A DNA stretch of 64,000 bases, taken from the NCBI GenBank assembly GCA_019749895.1, contig JAIEPG010000003.1, forward strand, positions 124,001 through 188,000. The letters are read 5' to 3'. Position 1 is the stretch's first letter; each line of letters starts with the position of its first letter. Origin of the DNA: Candidatus Babeliales bacterium (lineage in GTDB: Bacteria; Babelota; Babeliae; Babelales; RVW-14). The notes beneath the pieces were generated by a model. It was not told the origin of the DNA. It made no database searches and worked only from the letters and a program-made list of their open reading frames with translations. This document shows, piece after piece, positions 24,658 through 33,441 of the stretch. The position numbers were made by a program, and so were the translations under genes.

Positions 24658-25197
24658 TTATTCACCTTCCAAGAGGTTCAAGATTGCTTGACCAAACGTC
24701 TGGGCAGCTTGAGGGCCCTGGCAGGTAATAATTCTTTCTTCAGGAAGCACAACACATTCTGAGTCTACAAAAATGACATCATATTCTTCCAGTATAGCTT
24801 TTGCCTCGTCAGTTGGATAGACCGTAGCATCTTTATTTTGCAATAATCCTGCTTGCACGGGCACAATGCTGGCATAACAAATAGCAGCAACAATTTTCTC
24901 ATAGTCATGAAAGTAGCGGACTATGTCTTGCAGTTCTTCATTATCCCACAAAAATTGAGGGGAGGCTTTGCCGCCAGGAATAACGATTGCGTCGTATGAA
25001 TCGAAGTCCTGGGTGTCCATGTCGCCCAATAACAAGTTTGGGGTAAACTCATAACCTTGAGTGCCACGTGCGGGGCCTGGTTTAAAGCCAGCAACGTCCA
25101 CATGGTAACCTTGGGCGGTTAACATGGTGTAGGGTTCGGTGAATTCAACGTCCTGAAAATCCAACGGCATGAGGACAAAGAGGATGCGCTTGTTCAT
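24658..25197 (-). CDS. DJ-1/PfpI-family protein
   Basis: 179 residues from ATG at 25197, with AAGGAG nine bases upstream; a longer in-frame reading has no such site. DJ-1/PfpI fold: KRILFVLMPLDFQDVEFTEPY holds the conserved early Glu, then DAIVIPGGKAS, the nucleophile elbow VAAICYASIVP with Cys, and a C-terminal ITCQGPQAAQTFG helix. Family members act as proteases, deglycases or stress chaperones; which applies cannot be read from the sequence. Close upstream position to hflX suggests a small stress operon. GTTTTGGCCAAAAC (25221-25234), a perfect 14-bp palindrome, lies 24 bases upstream. Confidence 0.85.
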   Translation of the reverse strand: MNKRILFVLMPLDFQDVEFTEPYTMLTAQGYHVDVAGFKPGPARGTQGYEFTPNLLLGDMDTQDFDSYDAIVIPGGKASPQFLWDNEELQDIVRYFHDYEKIVAAICYASIVPVQAGLLQNKDATVYPTDEAKAILEEYDVIFVDSECVVLPEERIITCQGPQAAQTFGQAILNLLEGE

Positions 25198-25304
25198 GAT
25201 GGGGCACTCCTTTTTTACTGGTTTTGGCCAAAACAATGACTATGCATATGCCTTTAGCATACGCAAAACTGGCCAAAAAGAAAGGAGCGAGCCCGGGTAA
25301 TTGT

Positions 25305-28300
25305 CTACTCGAGTGTTTTTAACAGGGCTTCAGTTTTTGCGAGCGCGGTCGTTATAGCATCTTGTGTGCAGATAATGTTTTCTCCTGCGATGGCTGTCTT
25401 GCTTTCCCCAATTCTTTGTGAAAGGTTGGTAAGCAACGTGTGCAAACGTGCGCAGCGTCGTTTTTTCTCCACGAGGAATTCTTCTGGGCTCATTTGGTTG
25501 TAACGTTGCCAGTTTTCTTTGGTCATCGCAAACGTGTAGCCGTCACTTTCGGTACGAATGTTGTCGCGCGTTTTTCCTCCATCGCGGAAAGTTCCGTCTT
25601 GAACAAAACCACCCATTACCAATGCAATGATGCTGTTAATATTCCAGTAGTAAACTTCGGCATTAAAATCCGTTGGTATGGAGCTGCCAACTGTATGGGT
25701 AAACCAGACCTGGCAGATTGCTTGCAAGGCTTGGTTAAAGTAGCCTTGTCCTTGAAATTTTTCGCCAATCCAGATACTAAATTGACCACAGTCTTTTGAT
25801 TTTTTCACTGAAACGCTGCCCGCAAATTCATTGCTTGAGTTAGAGAACAGTGAATAATGAAGAGAGCGGCTGGTGCTTGGTGAGTTTTTAAGAGCCCTTC
25901 CTTTTTTAGGTCCGTAAGCAGAACCGGAGAAGTAAGCATTGGTTGTGGTGCCTGCAGCATCGAAAAGTTCATTGGCCGCCGTGCGGTGAGAGGAATCATA
26001 TGTTTCTAATGTAATGTTTGAAAGGCGTATTGTTTTTGGCGCCTCTTTAAGTGCTAAGATTGTTGGTTCATCATCAATGAGTTGGTTTGAGCTGCTAGCT
26101 GCCGAAGAGCTGGCTGAGCTGCTGGCGGATGAGCTTGCGGCACCTTCTTGTTCTTTGTGGCGGGCAAGGTCATCGCTTACCCGCTGCTTGTATTTGTTTA
26201 GAGCCTTGCGAAGAAGAGCGAGTCCTACGTAAGGAGTTGTTGATTGTTCAGCTACTTTTGTTGCTGGCTCAATTGCTGGTTCATAGTCCTGTTCTACAAG
26301 TGCTGTACACAAATCCACTAGTTGATTTTCGTCATAGTCCGGAAAGTCTATTTTTTTTTGTACAGCTTGGGTTCCTGGTTCAAATGCTGATGTACATTTG
26401 TTTTCGATAAGGCTTTTGAACAACAATAATGCCGAATGTTGAGCATATTTATTTTCATGGCATATGCTGTTTGTAGCTGCCTGCGTTGCTGCCTTGAAGG
26501 CAGGTTGATAGTCTTGTTTAAAAAGGGATATGAACACTTGCCTTGCTAAATGTTGGGTGTCCCACTCCTGATCGTTTATGTTTTGAGTTGCTACCGTTAT
26601 TGCCTCATCGAAGGCCGGTGTATAGTTTTTTTCAACAAGTGCCAGAAATAATTTTAGCGAGATTTCAGCGTATCCATGGTGCTTGCCAAGTAGTGTCGCC
26701 AGGCTGTGAGCGTAGTGATGTACCGAGGAATAACCCTTTTCTACAAGCTTTCTTAACAGATCAACAACCCAATATCTTACATGTTTTTTTTCGTTTACTA
26801 AGTTTTTCTCTATAGCCCCTGCTGCTTTCATAAAGGTCGGTTCGTACCCTTGTTCAAAAAGTTTTGCAAAGACTGTTACGGCTTTATCGCCGATGTGGTA
26901 ACAGCACATGCCTGGTTCCTTCTCATCTCGACGACAGATGGAGAACATGATATTGGCCTTAGCGGCTTTTAGTGCGCTTTCAAATACTGCCTCATGCTTG
27001 TTGCTGACAAGATGAGTAAAGGCATCCAAAGCCGTAAATCTAAAGTATCCTTTTGGATGATTCATGTAGTGTTCTGCAGCGCTTTGCAACAAAGCGGGTG
27101 CTGTTGATGGTGACAAAAGTGCACCCAAAAGATTGAGCGCCGCACTTCTAACATGTTGATCATCATGATCACTGTTTGTTTCGATGAGCTTGATGGCTGA
27201 GTCAACTGCTGTCTGGTAGCCCTGTTGAAACAAGGTACGAAAGAGACCACGTGCCGACTGCTTAACGTCTTCATCTTGATAGTTTATTTTTTCTGCTGCC
27301 GCCTGTGTTGCGTCGTCAAAAGCAGGTTGGTAATTTTTTCCAATGAGGAGTCGAAATATTTGCAGTGCACGGTGGTGTTTGACGTTGTCAGTATCTTTTG
27401 TAGAGAGAGTAACTGCATAGTGGTGAGCCATCTCTCCATCTAGGCCTGTGAGTATTTCTAAAGGTGTAGAGGTGTAAAAGGATTTATGCAGAAGATCATC
27501 AATGAGACCAATCAGGGCTTTTTTAAATGACTTACTTTTGCCGAATTTTTCTATAAAAACAGTATGGTGGCTACTATCTTGATAAATATCTCCTAAATAT
27601 TGTGCAACTTCTCTTTGGTAGTAACGATCTGCATTAACCGGTAGTGCTTTTATGAGTTGTGCGACCAATGAAATATGACTTGCGGTACTCTTGGTCCAGG
27701 TTGAGAAGCATTCATTCAAAATATGTTTGACAACAGCAAGTTGAGTACGCGGATCATCAAGATTATACTGAAATAATGCATCGTAGCACAAGACTTCGTG
27801 AATCATATTCGTATAATATGCTAGTGCCTCTAGTCCAAACACCTTGGTCAACAATGGTACGTAGGGATCAAGAGAAGTCCTTATCTCGTCAGAGGCATAA
27901 TCAGCACTATTTTTTGCATAGAGCGGTTGTTGCAGTTGAATATTGGTGCGTTCTGCATAAGAATGATTCAAGGGATTTACAAAAAGGTTGAATGACGAAC
28001 CGTTGACAAGAAGAGGAATTGTCTGTTCAAATTCAAGGTCATCAATATTTTCCAACTGCGTGTTAATTTTCCAGCCACAGCGTTCGCAGAGCTTTGTAAA
28101 ATATGTTTCATTGAACGTTGGTTCAAAAAATGCTTGGCCAGGGTTTGATAGGCATGCAGCAGAGCTGCTCGATGCTGAGCCAAAAAGATTGAGACCAAGA
28201 AACTTATTGAGCATGATGATGATGTTTTGCATGAGCGGCATTACTTCGTACAGTTGGTAGTCTGCGGCAGGGTCAACAAGAATGAGCGTAAGGCCGTTAG

Positions 28301-30269
28301 CTTCGACCGAGTCAAAAGAATGTTGCGTACCATCATTTAGCGTAAGTGAAACAGTTGTGCGTTCAAGTGAGGCCGGCACAGCGTCAGCAGGCAGCTTGAT
28401 AAAGCACCCCTTGATCTTGAGGTGATCAACGCAGTCAACGCCTTTCACGTGGCCAGGGAGCTTAATTTTTGCGTATGCAATGGCGGGCAAGTTTTGCACA
28501 AGATTACTCCATGCCTGGTGTACTTCGAGTCGATTGGTGTCGTCTTCAAGGTTGTTGTGTGCATTGTTGGTTTCACCTGCATAAAAAGCCTGCAGTTCGG
28601 GCGACATGGTGATGTGTGCGTGTTGGTGGCCAAAGGTGCGTGAAAATTGGTCGTACGTTGCCACGTTACACAAGTTGCGAATGGTTGTTTCAACGCAGTC
28701 GGCAAGGTGGGTGGCATCGAAGTTGACCGTTGTGTACTCAGGTAGGTACGGAATTGGGCGACTAAATTTTTGGTGCATCAACTCGGTGTACACGACTGCG
28801 GCAAGGTCTTGATTGTTTTTGAATTGTTCGAAAACTTCCTGATCGGACATGGAGTTATAGCGTTTTTCAAGATTGGCGCGGATAGTTTTGTAATCTTCGC
28901 CTTGGTAAACATCATTGCCATCAATATCATCGTGCGCAAGCAGTAGTTCTGCTGGCAGCGCGTTTACGTATGCGGCAAAGTTGTGCTTGTCGTTAGCTTT
29001 TTTGTACAACCAAGCGAGCAACACTTGTTGCGTGGTGTAGGCAGCGTAAGGTTTTTCATGAGATCGATCGGTGGTGGTTGCAGATTCTGCCAAGCGGCAT
29101 TCGTTGAGCGATGCGGTAATCAGGTCAGCAAATTTTTTGACTTGAACACCTTGTTTCAAAGCGTCCAACTTTTTCAAGGTAAGATTGATTTCTGGCACAA
29201 GAGCCTTGGTGCGCAAGACACGAATAGCTTCGTTAATGTCGAATGCTGGTTTTTGTTTTTTTCTTCCTGTGCGGGAGGCAAGGTAGTGTTGATAACGTTT
29301 TTCGCGTTCTTCTGGCGTGTTGCCAGCTTCATAGACAGTCGCAACAACGTGGTTATGTCTGGTACGAGGGCATTTTTTTGCCAATATTTCGCCGGCAGTA
29401 CGTTCATGTTTACGTGAGTTTTCTTTTGCAGAGTCGCTGCGTGAGCACTGGCGTAGCACTTGTGGTTCAGCCCCGTCATCGTTGCGACTACGTTTTTGTC
29501 GTGTTGTGGTTGTTGCACTGCTTGCAGACGAGCTACTTGCAGCGCTTTGGTATTCTGCGGGAATTGTTGGTAAAAGGCTTGAAGCTGGTTGATCATCAGT
29601 CAGCACGGCAGCGTGGCGCTTCAGCTGCGCTTGGTATTCTTCCAGTGTTTGAGCCAAAAGTTTAGGATCTTTAAGTCCTTTACCAATTTTAAATACACCC
29701 TCTTTTTGAAGATATTCGTTTGTTCGTGTTTTGGTTTCTTCGTATTTTTTCAAGGTGCTTTCAAGTGTTTGTGTCAGCTGAGCAAGGTCGCTGCAGCCAG
29801 GCATGTTGAGTTTGTTGGCAATTGAAGCGACAAACTCTTGCTTGTGTTCATCGAGCTTTGCAACAAAGTCCGCATCGTTTGTTATAGCGGTTTCCAGTGC
29901 TCGCTTGAGTACATTGCTGCTTTCGTGCTTATGCATTTCCAAAGCACCCAAAATTTTACCAATGGTTCTGACGGAACACCACGATGCTGGCAAGTTGAGC
30001 TTGCTTGGCTGAAAGGCGCCGGCAACGGGCTTAAAAATTGCGTGGATCAGCTGTACGGTTGCATGCTCTGGGTCGCCGTAGTAGTACAAATTTTCGGTGT
30101 ACTTATTTTCAATGTCAAGCGCACCACAGACTGGCGACAACGCCAAGCGGTGTTCAGGCCTGAAAACGGTCCACATGCCTTTGATATCTTTAATGCTGCC
30201 TGGCAGGGCAGTTGTTGCCAAACCAAGAGCGAACGTGAGAACGGTTGAAAGTAAACGTAAAAACTTCAT
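25305..30269 (-). CDS. Giant exported HEAT-like repeat protein with C-terminal GNAT acetyltransferase domain
   Basis: 1654 residues from ATG at 30269; GGAGG lies seven bases upstream inside a four-codon in-frame extension. Signal peptide 1-20. An N-terminal helical part is followed by a basic Ser/Arg-rich stretch near 240-330 (RQKRSRND, GRKKQKP). From about 965 to 1360 there are at least eight HEAT-like repeats of 35-40 residues with the signature LFxxLxExxYxPAFxxA. A Ser/Ala linker then leads to a RimJ/RimL-like GNAT domain (about 1413-1583) with acetyl-CoA loop FQGQGYFNQAL and the NINSIIALVMGGF strand-helix. Exported GNATs have no acetyl-CoA in the periplasm, so delivery into a host cell is a fair inference. 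The protein resembles the neighbouring 226-residue GNAT in its domain. Confidence 0.68.
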   Translation of the reverse strand: MKFLRLLSTVLTFALGLATTALPGSIKDIKGMWTVFRPEHRLALSPVCGALDIENKYTENLYYYGDPEHATVQLIHAIFKPVAGAFQPSKLNLPASWCSVRTIGKILGALEMHKHESSNVLKRALETAITNDADFVAKLDEHKQEFVASIANKLNMPGCSDLAQLTQTLESTLKKYEETKTRTNEYLQKEGVFKIGKGLKDPKLLAQTLEEYQAQLKRHAAVLTDDQPASSLLPTIPAEYQSAASSSSASSATTTTRQKRSRNDDGAEPQVLRQCSRSDSAKENSRKHERTAGEILAKKCPRTRHNHVVATVYEAGNTPEEREKRYQHYLASRTGRKKQKPAFDINEAIRVLRTKALVPEINLTLKKLDALKQGVQVKKFADLITASLNECRLAESATTTDRSHEKPYAAYTTQQVLLAWLYKKANDKHNFAAYVNALPAELLLAHDDIDGNDVYQGEDYKTIRANLEKRYNSMSDQEVFEQFKNNQDLAAVVYTELMHQKFSRPIPYLPEYTTVNFDATHLADCVETTIRNLCNVATYDQFSRTFGHQHAHITMSPELQAFYAGETNNAHNNLEDDTNRLEVHQAWSNLVQNLPAIAYAKIKLPGHVKGVDCVDHLKIKGCFIKLPADAVPASLERTTVSLTLNDGTQHSFDSVEANGLTLILVDPAADYQLYEVMPLMQNIIIMLNKFLGLNLFGSASSSSAACLSNPGQAFFEPTFNETYFTKLCERCGWKINTQLENIDDLEFEQTIPLLVNGSSFNLFVNPLNHSYAERTNIQLQQPLYAKNSADYASDEIRTSLDPYVPLLTKVFGLEALAYYTNMIHEVLCYDALFQYNLDDPRTQLAVVKHILNECFSTWTKSTASHISLVAQLIKALPVNADRYYQREVAQYLGDIYQDSSHHTVFIEKFGKSKSFKKALIGLIDDLLHKSFYTSTPLEILTGLDGEMAHHYAVTLSTKDTDNVKHHRALQIFRLLIGKNYQPAFDDATQAAAEKINYQDEDVKQSARGLFRTLFQQGYQTAVDSAIKLIETNSDHDDQHVRSAALNLLGALLSPSTAPALLQSAAEHYMNHPKGYFRFTALDAFTHLVSNKHEAVFESALKAAKANIMFSICRRDEKEPGMCCYHIGDKAVTVFAKLFEQGYEPTFMKAAGAIEKNLVNEKKHVRYWVVDLLRKLVEKGYSSVHHYAHSLATLLGKHHGYAEISLKLFLALVEKNYTPAFDEAITVATQNINDQEWDTQHLARQVFISLFKQDYQPAFKAATQAATNSICHENKYAQHSALLLFKSLIENKCTSAFEPGTQAVQKKIDFPDYDENQLVDLCTALVEQDYEPAIEPATKVAEQSTTPYVGLALLRKALNKYKQRVSDDLARHKEQEGAASSSASSSASSSAASSSNQLIDDEPTILALKEAPKTIRLSNITLETYDSSHRTAANELFDAAGTTTNAYFSGSAYGPKKGRALKNSPSTSRSLHYSLFSNSSNEFAGSVSVKKSKDCGQFSIWIGEKFQGQGYFNQALQAICQVWFTHTVGSSIPTDFNAEVYYWNINSIIALVMGGFVQDGTFRDGGKTRDNIRTESDGYTFAMTKENWQRYNQMSPEEFLVEKKRRCARLHTLLTNLSQRIGESKTAIAGENIICTQDAITTALAKTEALLKTLE

Positions 30270-30270
30270 A

Positions 30271-30358
30271 ATAACCTCCATTCGCCTTCGCTATAAGCTA
30301 CGGCGCAATTATGCCCTAAAAGGGCGAATGCCGCGTCGTAGTTCTAACATAGACGGGC
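30271..30358. repeat. Dispersed palindromic repeat, copy A (88 bp)
   Basis: Reverse-strand counterpart of 13979-14068. Here it forms the leader of the giant repeat-protein gene, so its conserved GGAGGTTAT end supplies that gene's ribosome binding site. Nested stems: CTACGACGCG with TGCGCCGTAG (8 of 10), and the inner GCCCT/AGGGC. Confidence 0.7.
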
Positions 30359-30433
30359 TCCGTCTGCCTACGCTTTGTTGAGCCCGGGCAGAGCTAAAAT
30401 ATACCTAAAAATCCATTTTTTATATTCTAACAG

Positions 30434-30462
30434 AAAATAAAATGCTTGCCAAATCGGGTCAA
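30434..30462 (-). promoter_or_regulatory. Promoter of the giant GNAT-repeat gene
   Basis: TTGACC (30462-30457), a 17-base spacer and TATTTT (30439-30434) on the minus strand. The transcript would carry the 88-bp repeat as its leader. Confidence 0.5.
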
Positions 30463-30483
30463 AAAACCGAGGAAATAGGGAAA

Positions 30484-30519
30484 AAAGAGGGGTTGGGCAT
30501 AGCGCCAAAACCCCTCTTT
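30484..30519 (-). terminator. Intrinsic terminator of the membrane GNAT gene
   Basis: AAAGAGGGGTT pairs with AACCCCTCTTT (11 bp, perfect), with GGC/GCC pairing possible inside the loop. On the minus strand the stem runs into TTTTTT. Confidence 0.75.
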
Positions 30520-30577
30520 ACCAAAAAGCCTGAAATTAAAGGATATTTGCGTACAAAGTACGTTAGGAACATGAACC

Positions 30578-31258
30578 TTATTCAGCAACCGTTTTTCGGT
30601 GCATTTCCAAAATATGACGGCCTTTCTCGCCGTTGGTTTCATAGAAATAGTCGTTGGTGTCTACAAAGCCTGCCTTGAGCAGTGCGTGGTAGCTGCGCTT
30701 GTTCCACAGCCGTACTTGAGCATAAAAGCTGTCGTATGGTTTTACCATAAACCATGCTTTAGCAATTAAACGTAGCGCTTCTTGAATGCGCCCGCCGCCC
30801 CAGTAGTTTTCGTTAATCCAGCAGCTGCATTGGCCAGGGTCAGACTCATTCTTTTCACGAATAGCAACAGAGCCAATCAGTTTGTTGTCTGCGTTGTCGT
30901 ACACAACATAAATAATCATTTTGTTGGCATTCATTTTTTTTAGCTCGCTCTTGAGATACATAATTGTGTACGAGAGTGTGATATTCTTTGGAAATTCCAT
31001 GTTCTCGCGCACAATGTTAGAAAACATGTTGTGGTAGTCAAGAAAGTGTTCTTCTTTTAATTTTTTAATCGTGACAAGTGAACCTTTGAGTTCTTCAGGA
31101 ATTTCAGTCAATAGTTGAAAAGCAGTAGCGGGTGGGGATTTTTTAATATGAGTGTAGGTTGCATAGCCGGCAATGCCTGCTATAACAACACCAACAACAA
31201 TAAGTGCGTGTAAATATTTAGTGAAAAATAATCGTACTGACAAAAATTTTTCGTTCAT
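30578..31258 (-). CDS. Membrane-anchored GNAT acetyltransferase
   Basis: 226 residues, AGGGGA six bases before ATG. A basic N-terminus and a membrane helix at about 16-35 (ALIVVGVVIAGIAGYATY) are followed by a GNAT domain: VTIKKLKEEHFLDYHNMF, the strand NKLIGSVAIREK, CSCWINENYWGGGRIQEAL (acetyl-CoA loop, here W-G-G-G instead of Q/R-x-x-G-x-G/A) and VRLWNKRSYHALLKAGFV. RimJ/RimL-like enzymes acetylate N-termini or small molecules. Same family as the C-terminal domain of the large protein downstream on this strand. Orientation of the single helix is unclear: a single N-terminal anchor following few basic residues could leave the enzyme on either side. Confidence 0.75.
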   Translation of the reverse strand: MNEKFLSVRLFFTKYLHALIVVGVVIAGIAGYATYTHIKKSPPATAFQLLTEIPEELKGSLVTIKKLKEEHFLDYHNMFSNIVRENMEFPKNITLSYTIMYLKSELKKMNANKMIIYVVYDNADNKLIGSVAIREKNESDPGQCSCWINENYWGGGRIQEALRLIAKAWFMVKPYDSFYAQVRLWNKRSYHALLKAGFVDTNDYFYETNGEKGRHILEMHRKTVAE

Positions 31259-31281
31259 GAGAAATCCCCTAAAAAATAATA

Positions 31282-31317
31282 AAAAGCCTACAGTAGGTTA
31301 GTATACTGTAGGCTTTT
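31282..31317. terminator. Bidirectional-looking terminator between exported-protein genes
   Basis: AAAAGCCTACAGTA pairs with TACTGTAGGCTTTT, a perfect 14-bp stem with an 8-base loop; the A/T ends give a U-tract in either direction. It lies just after the Ser-rich protein gene (minus strand). Confidence 0.75.
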
Positions 31318-31342
31318 ATGAGTTCGCAATAAAATTGGTTTT

Positions 31343-33355
31343 TTATGCTAAAGTTTCAGTGTCTAATTTTTCAGGGAACGCTACAAATCCTGGCCTAAAA
31401 AAACGATGAGTGCAGGTCCCGCCAGTGCTTGCTGGTGTAGCTTTAATGATAATAAATTCAAAATATCCGTTTGGACCTACATAAGCTGCTCGTTCTGCAG
31501 GGTAAGCAAGAGATGCTATTCTGCCCGGCATTGAATAAAAACATTTGCATTTACCATCAGAAAGTTCTTCTACTTTTTCAAGTTTGGCATAGCAACCGTA
31601 GTTTTCAACAAGTTGAGTAAACGCATGGTTGTTATCGCATGGTCGTAAAGATTTTTCGAGGGTGCGTTGGCTCAGTTTTATGCTGGCAAGTGGGTTGTGA
31701 TCATGGAGCGTGATTTGTGGATAGATGAACACGCTATTTTCTTGGCCTCCTTGGGGTGCTCGTGCAAGGTCTACCAGGTGAATAAAATTTTCTTGCTCTG
31801 ATTCAATATAGTCTTCATTTACGCTTTGTTCTTCCATGGGTATGGGAAGAAGAGCAACTGGTTCTTGTTCAACTTGCTCTTTAAAGGTAATAGGAAGTAA
31901 CCGTTCACTGCTTGTTGGTGTTGTTGATGTAGCTGGTGTGCTAGAACTGGAAGATGAACTTGACGTGCTAGAGCTAGGTACGCTTGAGGACTGAGTTTTT
32001 TTGGCAGACTTAGTTGATGCGGGCTTAGTGACTGGCTTTTGTGATCCTTTGCCTTTTTTTCTTTGATTATTGCCTTTTTTCCCTCGAGGTCCTTTTCTTT
32101 TTGCATCAATTTCTTCAATCCAGCTATCATCGATTGTGTCTGTTTTCTTTGGTTCTTGAATTGTTTCAAGTCCAAGTAAGGTGTCGAATTTTTCAGAACA
32201 TGCCAAAATGTCTTTGGCTGCTGCTGGTGGATAGTGTAATTCACTTACAGCAGAGGCATTTACTTGGTATACTTTGGCAAGAATGCCAATAATATTCATG
32301 TAGTAGATATCATATTGTAAAAATATGTTGTTGGTGAATAAGTTAAGAATATCTGGCAAGGCGTAATTGTAACAGAAATATTCTCTTGCTGTGTTGTGTG
32401 CGGAATGTGGAAAAGATTTTTTGAAGCTGTGTATTGATTCTTTAACTCGGGCAAAAGTGTTGCGCAGACGTTGGGCTTGTAAGCGGGCTTTTGTGTCTGA
32501 TGCTTTTTGGCCCTTAAGCGTTTCTTCTTGCAAGCTTATTTGTTTTTCAAGCAAATTAACAATGCTTTCAGCATTATGTTGTTGCAATAACTCAATAAGC
32601 GTGATGAGATCGTCTTGTGAAAGTGTTAGGTAAGCGCAGTCGAGCGCAAAAATTCTTTCAGGAAGTTCGAGTGAGTAGTGTTGTTTGTAATGGTCAACAA
32701 GTTTTCTGTACACTGAGGCCAGATAGTGCTTGTAAGGATAGGTTGCGTTTTCCAACTTTGCAAAATCGAGAATTTTACCACATGCTGCTATGCCTGCAGC
32801 AGACCAGAGGAATTTTTTGCGCATTACCGAAGGAAGTAGTTTTGTTTTTGTAATGTTGGCAACATTGAAATATGTTGGATATTGCGCAATATTATAGTTT
32901 TGTTTGATGCGTAGCGTTGCGTCTTTTTCTAGGTGGTCGATAAATTGTTGCACGTCTTGCGGAGCTTCAGAGTAAACAATTTCTGCTTCTTTATAAAAAT
33001 CGATATTTATTTTTTCAAAACTTTCTTTAGCATCTGAGAAATGTTTTTGCAAACTCATACTATGAGACAATATATCTACTTGACCCTGTGCATGGCAAGC
33101 ACGGTCGTACATTGTTTGCACGGTTCGTGCGCGAAGGTGCATGATCTGTAAGCAGGTAGAAAGCTTTTCTTTATCGGCCAAAATTGCCGGATCGATAGGA
33201 CATGTTATTTCTGTGGTGGCGATATCTTGTTCGCTTGAGCTACTGGAACTGCTGCTTGAGCTGGTGCTGCTGCTAGCAGCAAAAATTTGACTGGTGCTAC
33301 CAGCTATCAAGCTGGCAAAAAGTGACACTAATGCTAGTTTTTTGAAATTCTTCAT
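31343..33355 (-). CDS. Exported Ser-rich protein with basic linker and possible effector-type C-terminus
   Basis: 670 residues, AAGGGG before ATG. Signal peptide 1-26, then a poly-Ser run (about 28-41). Residues 50-400 are mostly helical with no recognised family. Residues 415-490 form a low-complexity linker: a Lys/Arg/Gly part (KRKGPRGKKGNNQRKKGKG) then a Ser/Thr/Pro part. The last 120 residues form a compact domain with Cys residues and the order H-x-F ... PG ... G-x-F-E ... THRFF. That pattern reminds me of C-terminal domains of polymorphic-toxin or effector proteins, but this is recollection, not a match. A strong promoter (33393-33420) stands upstream, and the gene is likely monocistronic. 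Confidence 0.58.
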   Translation of the reverse strand: MKNFKKLALVSLFASLIAGSTSQIFAASSSTSSSSSSSSSSEQDIATTEITCPIDPAILADKEKLSTCLQIMHLRARTVQTMYDRACHAQGQVDILSHSMSLQKHFSDAKESFEKINIDFYKEAEIVYSEAPQDVQQFIDHLEKDATLRIKQNYNIAQYPTYFNVANITKTKLLPSVMRKKFLWSAAGIAACGKILDFAKLENATYPYKHYLASVYRKLVDHYKQHYSLELPERIFALDCAYLTLSQDDLITLIELLQQHNAESIVNLLEKQISLQEETLKGQKASDTKARLQAQRLRNTFARVKESIHSFKKSFPHSAHNTAREYFCYNYALPDILNLFTNNIFLQYDIYYMNIIGILAKVYQVNASAVSELHYPPAAAKDILACSEKFDTLLGLETIQEPKKTDTIDDSWIEEIDAKRKGPRGKKGNNQRKKGKGSQKPVTKPASTKSAKKTQSSSVPSSSTSSSSSSSSTPATSTTPTSSERLLPITFKEQVEQEPVALLPIPMEEQSVNEDYIESEQENFIHLVDLARAPQGGQENSVFIYPQITLHDHNPLASIKLSQRTLEKSLRPCDNNHAFTQLVENYGCYAKLEKVEELSDGKCKCFYSMPGRIASLAYPAERAAYVGPNGYFEFIIIKATPASTGGTCTHRFFRPGFVAFPEKLDTETLA

Positions 33356-33392
33356 AATAACCCCTTTTTTATTTTAATATTCAACTAGTAAT

Positions 33393-33420
33393 ATTATAGC
33401 AGAGGGGCAGCGGGGGTCAA
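33393..33420 (-). promoter_or_regulatory. Strong promoter of the Ser-rich exported protein
   Basis: TTGACC (33420-33415), a 16-base spacer and a perfect TATAAT (33398-33393) on the minus strand, about 40 bases before the start codon. Confidence 0.75.
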
Positions 33421-33441
33421 AATATCTTTAAAAAGTGGGCT

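Larger units (their letters stand above)
30270..30577. other. 308-bp intergenic region with palindromes and promoter
   Basis: No gene seen. From left to right: the 88-bp dispersed repeat (30271-30358); a hairpin AGACGG-GCT-CCGTCT (30351-30365); GGGCTC/GAGCCC arms; a minus-strand promoter (30462-30434); and the terminator of the membrane GNAT gene (30484-30519). Confidence 0.6.

Noticed and set aside
25290-30389. GAGCCCGGG near both ends of the giant GNAT gene as mobile-element ends
   Set aside because: Only nine bases, partly self-complementary; no transposase and no target duplication.
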